Assembly: GCF_947301925.1 (NCBI RefSeq)
Contig: NZ_CAMYUE010000014.1
Span: forward strand, 1 to 56,096
Length of the DNA stretch: 56,096 nt
From: an uncultured Ruminococcus sp.
GTDB lineage: Bacteria > Bacillota > Clostridia > Oscillospirales > Ruminococcaceae
Direction of reading: 5' to 3'
A model generated the notes under the pieces. The model made no database searches, was not told the origin of the DNA, and saw only the letters and a list, made by a program, of their open reading frames with translations. Made by a program: the position numbers and the translations under genes. Position 1 is the stretch's first letter. Each line of letters begins with the position of its first letter. Of the stretch, positions 1 through 7,510 are shown piece by piece.

Positions 1-29
1 ATTATATCACTTTCCAGCAGATTTGTCAA
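1..29 (-). promoter_or_regulatory. Consensus sigma-A promoter firing out of the left edge
   Basis: On the minus strand TTGACA (24-29) and TATAAT (1-6) are separated by exactly 17 bases, a perfect consensus. Transcription would run left, out of the window, so the target gene is not visible. Confidence 0.75.
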
Positions 30-98
30 GCACTTTTTTCATTTTATTCTGAAAAATTTTTCCTCGACCGCTTTCGCTCTCTGTCGGACAGTAAATAT

Positions 99-127
99 AT
101 TATACCTCTTTTTGATTGCGGTGTCAA
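99..127 (-). promoter_or_regulatory. Second consensus promoter upstream of the left-edge promoter
   Basis: Minus-strand TTGACA (122-127), 17-base spacer, TATAAT (99-104). It lies about 98 bases upstream of the promoter at 1-29 and points the same way, making a tandem pair. An 11-base near-palindrome, CTGTCGGACAG, lies just downstream of its -10 (about 81-91) and could be an operator or the 5' end of the leader. Confidence 0.75.
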
Positions 128-189
128 GCAGAAGATTTTCAACTATGCAAAGTTATAAATGTTGAAAGCTCACAGTCGGCAGAAAAATG

Positions 190-223
190 ACAAAAAAATA
201 AAACGCAGCCCGAAAGCTGCGTT
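190..223 (-). terminator. Rho-independent terminator of the 231-824 pilin gene
   Basis: Perfect 8-bp stem AACGCAGC / GCTGCGTT (202-209 / 216-223) with loop CCGAAA, followed on the minus strand by a T-rich run. It sits 8 bases past the stop codon of the pilin gene. Confidence 0.85.
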
Positions 224-230
224 ATTATCA

Positions 231-824
231 TTATACTATTGATTTAAGATCAATGCTCTGAACCGCATTTGACCTTACAGACGATCTTACCGCATCCGGC
301 AAATCATCCATCATACGAGGATATGTACCCTTGTATCTACCCTTTGCAAGATCAGAATAAACTACAGACTGAACATTGTAGTTATTAACATATATCTTAT
401 AAACACCTTCGCCGTTATTATTGATATTATTTATACCGTTGGCAAATGATATATTGCTCTTGGAATCAGAACCGATATCATTTCCGTCCTTATCTACCTC
501 GGCGCCATTCTTGCCGTCCCAATAGAAATAAAAATCACCATCGCCTATATACAGAGCGTTTTGGGCATTAGCCCTTTTTACGCTGTCAGCTGCGGGATCA
601 TTTGCGACATTGAGATCAGGTCTCTCCTTCATATTAACTCTCGTGACTTCGGTCTGCGCTGCATTGAATATAACCTTAGCCTTTGCATTAGCAGTCCTCT
701 CACGCGATCTTCTAACAAAATAGCTCCATGAAGGTATTATAATAGCGATCAGGATCCCCATGATGGCAAGAACCATTACAAGCTCTATCAATGTGAAACC
801 CTTTCTCGTCTTTTTCGTTTTCAT
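231..824 (-). CDS. Type IV prepilin-like protein (N-methylated pilin family)
   Basis: A 197-aa secreted pilin-like subunit. The N-terminus has a short basic leader (MKTKKTRKG) followed by FTLIEL, the classic prepilin peptidase site with Glu at mature position 5, then a hydrophobic helix of about 20 residues. The rest is a hydrophilic globular domain rich in Asn, Asp and Gly, of no family I recognise. The start at 824 is chosen because GGGAGGTG sits 7-8 bases upstream and it gives the normal short leader; an in-frame upstream ATG would give an unlikely 29-residue leader. The gene is monocistronic, with its own consensus promoter (859-887) and terminator. PilD (4999-5880) is the expected processing enzyme. 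Whether it is a major or minor pilin cannot be told from sequence. Confidence 0.9.
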   Translation of the reverse strand: MKTKKTRKGFTLIELVMVLAIMGILIAIIIPSWSYFVRRSRERTANAKAKVIFNAAQTEVTRVNMKERPDLNVANDPAADSVKRANAQNALYIGDGDFYFYWDGKNGAEVDKDGNDIGSDSKSNISFANGINNINNNGEGVYKIYVNNYNVQSVVYSDLAKGRYKGTYPRMMDDLPDAVRSSVRSNAVQSIDLKSIV

Positions 825-858
825 AGAAATGCACCTCCCAATACAATTCTTCATATAC

Positions 859-887
859 ATTATATCAAAAAGTTCACATTTTGTCAA
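859..887 (-). promoter_or_regulatory. Promoter of the 231-824 pilin gene
   Basis: Minus-strand TTGACA (882-887), 17-base spacer, TATAAT (859-864), about 35 bases upstream of the start codon. Both hexamers are perfect consensus, so strong basal expression is expected. Confidence 0.85.
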
Positions 888-972
888 TAATGAAAACCGT
901 AGTGAGGCAACAATTTTTACGCCTGTTTATTGTGCATTTAGCCGATATTCTGCGCCTCATTATCCTTATAAA

Positions 973-1002
973 AAATGCTCCCTCCGATTGGAAGGAGCAT
1001 TT
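973..1002 (-). terminator. Terminator of the pilA-like gene
   Basis: Inverted repeat AAATGCTCC (973-981) / GGAGCATTT (994-1002), with the stem extending inwards through one mismatch. On the minus strand a run of T follows. It lies just past the stop of the 1037-1534 pilin gene. Confidence 0.8.
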
Positions 1003-1036
1003 CTTAATTTCATTTCAAGTGACTAATCGTTACCGA

Positions 1037-1534
1037 TTATGAAGCAAGCTTCTCAGCCTCTGTAAGAGCATCGCCCATCTTGTTGCTGTATGTCTTGTAG
1101 TTGTCAACTGTAACTACGCCTGAAGGAGCTGTACCTGTGTATGTCTTGTCGAGCTGAACTGCACATGCTACGCAAGCGCCGCCTTCGCACTTAGCTGTGA
1201 AAGCGATCTTCTTAGCCTTCTCCATGTAGTTCTTAAGTTTCTTCTCGCAGTCAACGCCTGAAGGAGCACCTGTGAATGTGATAGCTGTACTTGACTTGTT
1301 GTCAGCCTTGGAAACAGCTGTGATATCGCCTGAAGACTGTGTCTGCTCGTCAACTTCGATCAGAGTTGTGTTGATAGCCTTCTGGAGTGTGCTTGCTGTT
1401 GAGTTAGCAGAAGAAACCTTGGACTTCTTAACATAACCAAGCATTGAAGGAACGAGGATTGCTGCGAGAACACCGATGATAGCGATAACAACGATGAGCT
1501 CAATAAGTGTAAAGCCTTTCTTTGTAGTTTTCAT
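1037..1534 (-). CDS. pilA: Type IV pilin, PilA-like (probable major pilin)
   Basis: A 165-aa pilin with leader MKTTKKG and cleavage before FTLIEL, Glu5 present, and a canonical hydrophobic helix (VVIAIIGVLAAILVPSMLGY). The globular part is Ala/Thr/Lys-rich and contains four Cys: one near residue 99, then three in a segment reading CEGGACVAC, which could form disulfides after export. The start at 1534 has AAGGAGGG 7 bases upstream. The gene has a private near-consensus promoter (1639-1667) and terminator (973-1002). Its compact size and perfect signal suggest the major pilin; that is inference. In Ruminococcus albus a Pil-family protein (CbpC/GP25) binds cellulose, so a role in fibre attachment is plausible. 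Confidence 0.9.
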   Translation of the reverse strand: MKTTKKGFTLIELIVVIAIIGVLAAILVPSMLGYVKKSKVSSANSTASTLQKAINTTLIEVDEQTQSSGDITAVSKADNKSSTAITFTGAPSGVDCEKKLKNYMEKAKKIAFTAKCEGGACVACAVQLDKTYTGTAPSGVVTVDNYKTYSNKMGDALTEAEKLAS

Positions 1535-1638
1535 AAGAAAACCCTCCTTAATAAATATAGATTTGTGAAAGCTCTTTGCTTCCACTCGTTTTTTGGGTTC
1601 GGGGATTTTTTATCTCCCTTTCCCTTCCCTGTGATTAT

Positions 1639-1667
1639 AGTATACCACCTTATTCATATAATGTCAA
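1639..1667 (-). promoter_or_regulatory. Promoter of the pilA-like gene
   Basis: Minus-strand TTGACA (1662-1667), 17-base spacer, TATACT (1639-1644). The transcript has a leader of roughly 100 bases before the pilA start. Confidence 0.8.
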
Positions 1668-1966
1668 CACTTTTTGAAAAAAAAATCCATATATCAAGGC
1701 ACTTTTTACATTAGTACGGTGAATAGGCCTATATTTTTTAGGGTTTCCGTCGAATTGCACAAGAATCTATGAATAAAGTAATTGTTTTATCTTGTTTTTG
1801 TTATATTCACAGCTGTATATACTTTTTGTATAGGGGTATTTTTCATATTTTATGGCTCTTTTTTCATTTTTTCATCTGGTTTTTTCAGAAAAAAACAAGC
1901 TCATTTTTCAAAAAAAATGCTCCTCCGGCACTTTTTACTTATATTATAATAGTACAGAAAGGAAAA

Positions 1967-1994
1967 CCGTCGGACATATTTTACGTCCGACGGT
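1967..1994 (-). terminator. Terminator of the pilB-pilT unit
   Basis: Perfect 10-bp inverted repeat ACCGTCGGAC (1967-1976) / GTCCGACGGT (1985-1994), followed on the minus strand by TTTTCC. The T tract is short, so efficiency is uncertain. Confidence 0.7.
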
Positions 1995-2016
1995 AGTATA
2001 AGCGTTAAGGTTTTTA

Positions 2017-3144
2017 TCAGCCCTGCATTCCGCCTTGCATCTGAGGCTGCATTCCGCCTCTCATTCCGCCGCCGCCGAGCTGCGACAGGAAACGATAGAA
2101 CTCCTGCTTGTCGAGACACTTCTCCAGAGCGTCCACCTCGTTGATAACGTTCTTGGATACCAGTCTTGCAAGCTCCATATCCAGAGACATCATGCCCTGC
2201 TGCTTACCGGTCTGAATAGCAGACTGTACCAGATGTATCTTGTTATCACGGATCATAGCCGAGATAGCGTCAGTTACGTTGAGTATCTCCATTACGGCGA
2301 TACGTCCTGTACCGTCTCTCTTGGGGATAAGGGTCTGTGAGATAACGGCTACAAGGTTATTAGCCAGCTGTGTTCTGATCTGCTGCTGCTGATGCTCGGG
2401 GTAAACGTCGATGATACGGTTGATGGTATCAGCGGCAGATGTTGTATGAAGTGTTGACATAACGAGATGTCCTGTTTCGGCAGCGGTTACGGCAGCCTGG
2501 ATAGTCTCGAAGTCACGCATTTCTCCTACGAGGATAACATCGGGGTCCTCACGGAGGGCAGCTCTCAGAGCGAGGGCGAAGTTATCAACGTCGTCGCCGA
2601 TCTCTCTCTGGTTTACCATACATCTCTTGTGCTCGTGAACATACTCGATAGGATCCTCAACTGTGATAACGTGAGCGCTTCTGTTAAGGTTAACGAAGTC
2701 GATCATAGCAGCGAGAGTGGTAGACTTACCCGAACCGGTAGGGCCTGTTACGAGAACAAGTCCACGGGGACGCATAGCGAAGTCTGCAAGTATCGGAGGA
2801 AGTCCCAGATCCTCAAGAGTAGGGATATCGTTTCTCAGAAGACGGATAGCGATAGCGGGCTTGCCCTTCTGGAAGTATACATTTACACGGTGACGGTAGC
2901 CGCTTCTTGTTGTGAACGAGAAGTCGGTATCGTGGTGATTGTTTACGCTGGTCTGCTGAGCGTCGTTTGTCATCTGATGAACGATATTGAGTATTTCCTC
3001 CTCGTCCATTTCGGGGTACTGTGAACGCATGGTTCTGAGAGTACCGTTAAGACGTACAACAGGAGCGATCCTGTCTGTGAAATGAAGGTCAGAACAGCCG
3101 AGGAGTCTTACCTCGTCAAGTATTCTATGAATTTCGATTGCCAT
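2017..3144 (-). CDS. pilT: Twitching motility / pilus retraction ATPase PilT
   Basis: A 375-aa hexameric secretion-superfamily ATPase that depolymerises type IV pili at the inner face of the membrane. Visible motifs are the Walker A GPTGSGKST (134-142), an Asp-box region ITVEDPIEYVHE, a Walker B-like DVILVGEMRD, and the His box TGHLVMSTLHTTSA. It lacks the long N-terminal domain and the zinc tetracysteine of PilB, which separates retraction from extension ATPases. The C-terminus is an unusual Gly/Met/Gln-rich tail (about the last 20 residues). GGGAGG lies 10 bases before the start. It follows pilB by 34 bases and is surely cotranscribed. A dedicated PilT implies retractile pili, as in twitching or adhesion. 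Confidence 0.95.
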   Translation of the reverse strand: MAIEIHRILDEVRLLGCSDLHFTDRIAPVVRLNGTLRTMRSQYPEMDEEEILNIVHQMTNDAQQTSVNNHHDTDFSFTTRSGYRHRVNVYFQKGKPAIAIRLLRNDIPTLEDLGLPPILADFAMRPRGLVLVTGPTGSGKSTTLAAMIDFVNLNRSAHVITVEDPIEYVHEHKRCMVNQREIGDDVDNFALALRAALREDPDVILVGEMRDFETIQAAVTAAETGHLVMSTLHTTSAADTINRIIDVYPEHQQQQIRTQLANNLVAVISQTLIPKRDGTGRIAVMEILNVTDAISAMIRDNKIHLVQSAIQTGKQQGMMSLDMELARLVSKNVINEVDALEKCLDKQEFYRFLSQLGGGGMRGGMQPQMQGGMQG

Positions 3145-3178
3145 ATTAATTATCCTCCCTATATTAGGTGCAAAGCCA

Positions 3179-4861
3179 TTATACTGTATATGTAGCTCTT
3201 ACAAGCTCGTCGATTGATGTTTCGCCAGCCTGTACAAGCTCGGCAGCGTTGTCACGGAGAAGCTTGGTTCCCTGTTCCTTGGCAGCCTTTTCGATCTCTT
3301 CCTTAGTACCGCCGCCTGCGATGATGGAGGAAACCTTTGTTGTACAGTGAATGATCTCATGGATAGCGGTTCTTCCTCTGTAGCCTGTGTTGTTGCAGGC
3401 AGGGCAGCCGCCGGCCTCAAATATCTGTATGGAGTGATCTATACCCATAAGGTCATTTTCTTCGGGAGTTGTCATTCTCGGCTTCTTACAATCGGGGCAG
3501 AGAACCTTAACGAGTCGCTGTGCGATAACGCCGATAAGCGAAGTAGCAACCATGTAAGGAGCAACGCCCATATCTACCAGACGGACAACCGTGGAAGCAG
3601 CGTCGTTGGTATGGAGTGTGGAGAGAACCAAGTGACCTGTGATAGCGGCACGGATACCGATATCTGCTGTCTCGGTATCACGCATCTCACCGATCATTAC
3701 TACGTCAGGGTCCTGACGGAGGATAGAACGGAGGGCTGCGGCGAATGTCATGCCGGCCTTCATATTAACCTGACACTGGTTGATTCCGTCGATAGCCTTT
3801 TCGACAGGGTCCTCAACTGTTACGACGTTTACGTTAGGCTTGGCGATCTCACCGAGAGCGGCGTAAAGCGTGGTAGTTTTACCTGAACCGGTAGGTCCTG
3901 TAACGAGGATAACGCCGTGAGGAACTCTCAGCATGGACTCGAACAGTGTATAGTTATAATCGGACATACCCAGATCCGTTATCTTACGGAGGGCGATCTG
4001 TCCTGTTGAAAGAATTCGGATAACGATCTTTTCACCGTGTACCATAGGAAGTGAGGATACACGGACGTCAAGAGTTGTTCCGTCAACGACCTGTGTGAAA
4101 CGGCCGTCCTGCGGGATTCTCTTCTCAGCGATGTTCATGCCGCTGATGAGCTTGAAACGTGTGGTCAGCGCACTGTGTACTGCACTGGAGATATTCATGA
4201 GCTCTACCAGGTCGCCGTTTACACGGATACGGATCCTTGTATACTTGTCGAAGGGCTCGATATGGATATCGGTAGCGTCTGCTCTGTATGAGTTTTCAAC
4301 GATAGTGGTAGCCAGCTTAACGATAGGAGCGCTTTCAACTCTGTCCTTGGACTCAAGATCAGCCTCGCTCATTTCACCAAGGTCGCCGCCCATTGCGCTA
4401 ACGCCTTCGAGAACGCTGTCAACGTTCTGCATTGAGTAGCACTTGCCTATAGCCTTGTTGATAGCTGAAGTTGTTGCAAGCACGGGAACCGTGTCCATAC
4501 CTGTTGATACCTTGATATCCTCGAGAACTATGAAGTTTACAGGATCGTTGGTAGCAACTGTAAGACGCTTGCCCTGTACATTGATAGCGATAACTGTATG
4601 CTTTCTTGCCAGAGCCTCGGGAACCATCTGTACAGCGTCTGTATTGATCTCTACGTTATCGAGGTCAACGTACTGAACTCTCAGGTTTCCGGCCAGTGCC
4701 TTTGCGAAGTTAACTTCAGACATGAAGCCAAGCTCAACAACAACGTCGCCGAACTTCTTTGAGCCGTTTGACGCTTTCTGAGCGTCAAGAACCTGCTGAA
4801 GCTGTTCGCTTGTGATCAGCCCTTGATTGACTAAGTAGTCACCAATTCTCTCGTTTCTCAT
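3179..4861 (-). CDS. pilB: Type IV pilus assembly ATPase PilB
   Basis: A 560-aa extension ATPase (GspE/PilB family) that powers pilin polymerisation. In order it has an N-terminal MshEN/GspE_N-type domain (about 1-150), then the ATPase core with Walker A GPTGSGKTTT near residue 320, the Asp box VVTVEDPVEKAIDG, Walker B DVVMIGEMRD, the His box TGHLVLSTLHTNDA, and the zinc-binding tetracysteine CPDCKK...CPACNN that marks PilB/GspE. The start at 4861 is preferred because GGAGG sits 7 bases upstream; an in-frame ATG ten codons earlier lacks one. It is the first gene of the pilB-pilT unit and is divergent from pilD. I did not find a convincing promoter in the 137-base divergent gap for this strand. 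Confidence 0.95.
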   Translation of the reverse strand: MRNERIGDYLVNQGLITSEQLQQVLDAQKASNGSKKFGDVVVELGFMSEVNFAKALAGNLRVQYVDLDNVEINTDAVQMVPEALARKHTVIAINVQGKRLTVATNDPVNFIVLEDIKVSTGMDTVPVLATTSAINKAIGKCYSMQNVDSVLEGVSAMGGDLGEMSEADLESKDRVESAPIVKLATTIVENSYRADATDIHIEPFDKYTRIRIRVNGDLVELMNISSAVHSALTTRFKLISGMNIAEKRIPQDGRFTQVVDGTTLDVRVSSLPMVHGEKIVIRILSTGQIALRKITDLGMSDYNYTLFESMLRVPHGVILVTGPTGSGKTTTLYAALGEIAKPNVNVVTVEDPVEKAIDGINQCQVNMKAGMTFAAALRSILRQDPDVVMIGEMRDTETADIGIRAAITGHLVLSTLHTNDAASTVVRLVDMGVAPYMVATSLIGVIAQRLVKVLCPDCKKPRMTTPEENDLMGIDHSIQIFEAGGCPACNNTGYRGRTAIHEIIHCTTKVSSIIAGGGTKEEIEKAAKEQGTKLLRDNAAELVQAGETSIDELVRATYTV

Positions 4862-4930
4862 AAAAAACCTCCGCTTATTTTCTGAACACATTCTGCATCC
4901 GTCGTACAGACCTGTATTCTAAAATTTTAC

Positions 4931-4958
4931 TTGAATTTTCCATAATTTATGTTATAAT
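4931..4958 (+). promoter_or_regulatory. Promoter of pilD
   Basis: TTGAAT (4931-4936), 16-base spacer, TATAAT (4953-4958), about 40 bases before the pilD start in the pilB/pilD divergent gap. Confidence 0.7.
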
Positions 4959-4998
4959 AATATTATGTACACTAATAATATGAAGGAGGGGTAAAATC

Positions 4999-5880
4999 AT
5001 GTTCGGATTTGAAGATATGCTCCATAGTGAATTTACCGAGCTGCCATTCAAGATCATGTTTTACGTCATTATTTTCCTGTTCGGCATTTGTATAGGAAGC
5101 TTTCTGAATGTTGTCATCTACAGGCTTCCCGCAGGCGAGTCGGTACTCGGCATCGGGGGGACCAAGGAAGACAAGGAAAAAGCTTCACACTGCATGACCT
5201 GCGGTGCCAAGATCAGACCCATTGATCTGATACCTGTTTTCAGCTGGCTCATGCTGAGAGGAAAATGTCACAACTGCGGTCAGAGGATCTCACCGCGCTA
5301 TCCCATAGTGGAAGCCCTCAACGGACTTCTCTACGTTCTGACGTTTTTTGTTCTGGACATTAATGTTAAATCCATAATAACCTGCGTTGTTATGTCCCTG
5401 CTGATAGTTATCGGCTTCATTGACTGGGACACCAAGGACATATACATAAGTATGCTTGTTATCATACTTGTTCTTGCGATCCCGCTGCATCTTCTGTACT
5501 CCCGTGAGAATCAGGACGTGACACTGAAGAGCCGCATAATCGGCGCCTTTGTTATCAGCGTTCCCTTCTTTATCATTGGCGAGGTCAGCAGACCGATCAT
5601 CAGAAAGAAGTTCGGTGAGGACTTCAGAGCCATTGAGCTGGGAGACAGCATGATGATGTTTGCCGCAGGAGCGTTCCTCGGAACACAAGCTGTTATCGTT
5701 TCAACATTTGTGGGTATAATGTTTGCCGCCATCGGCGGACTTATAGTAAAGGCGGTAACAAAGGATTCAAAATTTGCCTTTGGTCCCTTCCTTGCAATCG
5801 GTATTGCTGTGGGTGCCCTGTGGGGACCTCAGCTGGCTCAGTGGTATCTGAGCATACCCGAAAGGCTGAGCGGCACATGA
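4999..5880 (+). CDS. pilD: Prepilin peptidase / N-methyltransferase PilD
   Basis: A 293-aa polytopic aspartyl protease of the A24A family that cleaves the leader of the prepilins in this window and methylates the new N-terminus. After the first membrane segment comes the DiS_P_DiS cytoplasmic domain with two Cys pairs (CMTCGAKI and CHNCGQR), expected to bind zinc and required for methylation in classical PilD. The catalytic aspartates fit FIDWDTKDIY and ELGDSMMM; the second replaces the more usual GxGD with LGD. About seven to eight hydrophobic segments follow. A strong GGAGGGG site precedes the start. It is transcribed alone from 4931-4958 to the terminator at 5908-5943. Confidence 0.95.
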   Translation: MFGFEDMLHSEFTELPFKIMFYVIIFLFGICIGSFLNVVIYRLPAGESVLGIGGTKEDKEKASHCMTCGAKIRPIDLIPVFSWLMLRGKCHNCGQRISPRYPIVEALNGLLYVLTFFVLDINVKSIITCVVMSLLIVIGFIDWDTKDIYISMLVIILVLAIPLHLLYSRENQDVTLKSRIIGAFVISVPFFIIGEVSRPIIRKKFGEDFRAIELGDSMMMFAAGAFLGTQAVIVSTFVGIMFAAIGGLIVKAVTKDSKFAFGPFLAIGIAVGALWGPQLAQWYLSIPERLSGT

Positions 5881-5907
5881 TGTATCCGCAAAAAGAAAAT
5901 AATAAGT

Positions 5908-5943
5908 ACAGGCAGCAGCATTGAAACTGCTGCCTGTTTTTTT
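5908..5943 (+). terminator. Terminator of pilD, probably shared with the convergent pil operon
   Basis: Perfect 11-bp stem ACAGGCAGCAG (5908-5918) / CTGCTGCCTGT (5927-5937) followed by a run of T on the plus strand. The convergent pilC operon ends at 5949, so the hairpin may stop both transcripts, although the minus-strand T tract is poor. Confidence 0.9.
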
Positions 5944-5948
5944 ACTTA

Positions 5949-6950
5949 TCAGCTATTGATTATCTCGTCTGTGTAGCAGAAGATAAAGTAGATATCGTTA
6001 TTGAAGTCAACCGTCTTGTTTGCTCTTGAATCATCGTAAGCATTTCCGACAAGAGAACCGCCCTCGGGCTGATACTCTACAACGCCTGTTGCGGGATCCT
6101 TGTATGTTCTTGAGATTCCGTAAGCAGTTGCTGTATGATTGCTTCTGTAAGTGATATTTGTCAGAGGAAGGTTAACGACCTGAAGAGCCACAGGATCTCT
6201 GTATGCTCTGTAACCGTTTGCGCCCTTTCCTGCACCTGCTGCAACGTCTATAGCACCGCCTGTCTTCTTGTCAAGAACGATGCTCATTGCGAGAGTTGTT
6301 GTGCTTATACCTACATTTTCATCGGATACATCCTTGTCAAGAGCTCTGTATACTTCTCCGCTGTCTCCGGTGGCAGGTGTAGGAACCAGTTCGAGGTTCG
6401 CTGCGCCGAGGGAGTAGCTGAAGTTGTAAGCAGAATCCTTTGCCGTAAAGAATGCGGGATTGAGCATCTGCTCCTCAGTTGCCTTTGTTGATGTGGGTAT
6501 AGCCTTATCACTCTGGAAATCGAACACACGCTCTGTAACAGCTCCCTGAGGGAATGTTCCGTCGGCATTGTTTACCATTCTGAGAACGTGGATCTTTCCC
6601 TTGAGGGGAACCACGTCTTTTCCGTTGTAACCTACTGTATTGTCAAAGTGAGACTTGCGGAAGTCCTCCACCATTACAGCCAGGTCGACCTCATCGAATT
6701 TACCGTCGCTGTTTGCGTCCATATTATCTGATGTTGCAACAACGATATCCTCTGAGTATTCAAGTCTGCCCTGAAGGTATACCTGAATATTGTTTGCATA
6801 TGCATAGGTCTTTTCAGAGAGCGAGGTGTTCTTGAACATTACCGATACGGGCTTTGTTATTGCCATAACACCTAACAGCAGTATGGAGAATATCGCCATA
6901 ACTACTATGAGCTCTACCAGGGTGAAACCCTTTTTAGTTTTCGTATTCAT
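5949..6950 (-). CDS. Minor prepilin-like protein
   Basis: A 333-aa pseudopilin-sized protein with leader MNTKTKKG, cleavage before FTLVEL, Glu5 and a hydrophobic helix (VVMAIFSILLLGVMAI). The large C-terminal domain has no family I can name; it contains DANSDGKFDEVDL near residue 70, which resembles a calcium-binding DxDxDG loop. The start at 6950 has GGAGG 7 bases upstream; an earlier ATG would overlap the upstream gene. It is the last gene of the six-gene pil operon and lies 14 bases after the preceding minor pilin. A role as minor or tip pilin is inferred from size and position. Confidence 0.88.
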   Translation of the reverse strand: MNTKTKKGFTLVELIVVMAIFSILLLGVMAITKPVSVMFKNTSLSEKTYAYANNIQVYLQGRLEYSEDIVVATSDNMDANSDGKFDEVDLAVMVEDFRKSHFDNTVGYNGKDVVPLKGKIHVLRMVNNADGTFPQGAVTERVFDFQSDKAIPTSTKATEEQMLNPAFFTAKDSAYNFSYSLGAANLELVPTPATGDSGEVYRALDKDVSDENVGISTTTLAMSIVLDKKTGGAIDVAAGAGKGANGYRAYRDPVALQVVNLPLTNITYRSNHTATAYGISRTYKDPATGVVEYQPEGGSLVGNAYDDSRANKTVDFNNDIYFIFCYTDEIINS

Positions 6951-6964
6951 ATCTGTACCTCCTA

Positions 6965-7495
6965 TCACGGACCACCGCCGGGTGTGGGTGAGAGCGGAGT
7001 CGGAGGTGCAGCAGGCTGGATATCGAGGAACTCAAGGTTGAGTCCGCCGTTTACGCCTTCCTGATATGCCTTTTTCTCCTCAGCTGTCATACCGTCGGTA
7101 ACAAGATCCTCTGTGGCATACTTGTCTGCCTTCATCTCGACCTTGTCGCCCTTCTTGAATTCAGCTTCCTTTGCGACCATTTTTCCTGTTGTAGCATCCT
7201 TCTCCTGGTAATAATACTTACCATCGATCTCGTCCTGCACAACAACTATATCCAGCTCAGTGCTGGGAAGATTGATGTCATTTCCCGAGCCGTCAACGCC
7301 TATCTTCTTAACGTGGTTCGCCGCATAGGGCGACTCAACAACGATCTTGTTCTTGAGTCTGTTGGTCGCCTTTGTAGTACTATCGATATGTGTACCGATA
7401 AGGATAAGGAGACCGCCCATAAGTGCGAATATGAATATTGAGATTATCATCTCAACAAGAGTCATGCCCTTCAGCTTCTTTTTGCTTTTTTTCAT
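6965..7495 (-). CDS. Minor prepilin-like protein
   Basis: A 176-aa pilin-like protein with leader MKKSKKKLKG and mature start MTLVEM, so Met replaces the usual Phe at +1 while Glu5 is kept. The helix (IIISIFIFALMGGLLILIG type) is followed by a Lys/Asp/Glu-rich domain and a Pro-rich tail ending PTPGGGP. AAAGGAGGA precedes the start. It sits between the 960-aa PilX-like gene (15 bases upstream) and the last minor pilin (14 bases downstream), the usual spacing of a minor pilin cassette. Function as a minor pilin is inferred. Confidence 0.85.
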   Translation of the reverse strand: MKKSKKKLKGMTLVEMIISIFIFALMGGLLILIGTHIDSTTKATNRLKNKIVVESPYAANHVKKIGVDGSGNDINLPSTELDIVVVQDEIDGKYYYQEKDATTGKMVAKEAEFKKGDKVEMKADKYATEDLVTDGMTAEEKKAYQEGVNGGLNLEFLDIQPAAPPTPLSPTPGGGP

Positions 7496-7510
7496 AAGAA
7501 CATTCCTCCT

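Larger units (their letters stand above)
1535..2016. other. Intergenic region between pilA and pilT
   Basis: This 482-base non-coding stretch holds the pilA ribosome binding site and leader (1535-1635), the pilA promoter (1639-1667), an AT-rich tract with many T and A runs (about 1670-1960) in which I see no gene, and the pilT terminator (1967-1994). The pilA leader on the minus strand is purine-rich, with three GGG triplets, and can form a small GGGA/TCCC hairpin. I do not see a c-di-GMP riboswitch core. A Phe-rich reading frame on the plus strand has no ribosome binding site. Confidence 0.6.

Noticed and set aside
1535..1667. Possible c-di-GMP riboswitch in the pilA leader
   Set aside because: Such riboswitches precede pilA genes in some Clostridia, but the leader is a purine-rich 100-base stretch without the conserved riboswitch core.
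1769..1996. Phe-rich 75-aa frame on the plus strand between pilA and pilT
   Set aside because: It follows T runs in AT-rich non-coding DNA, has no ribosome binding site and overlaps the pilT terminator.
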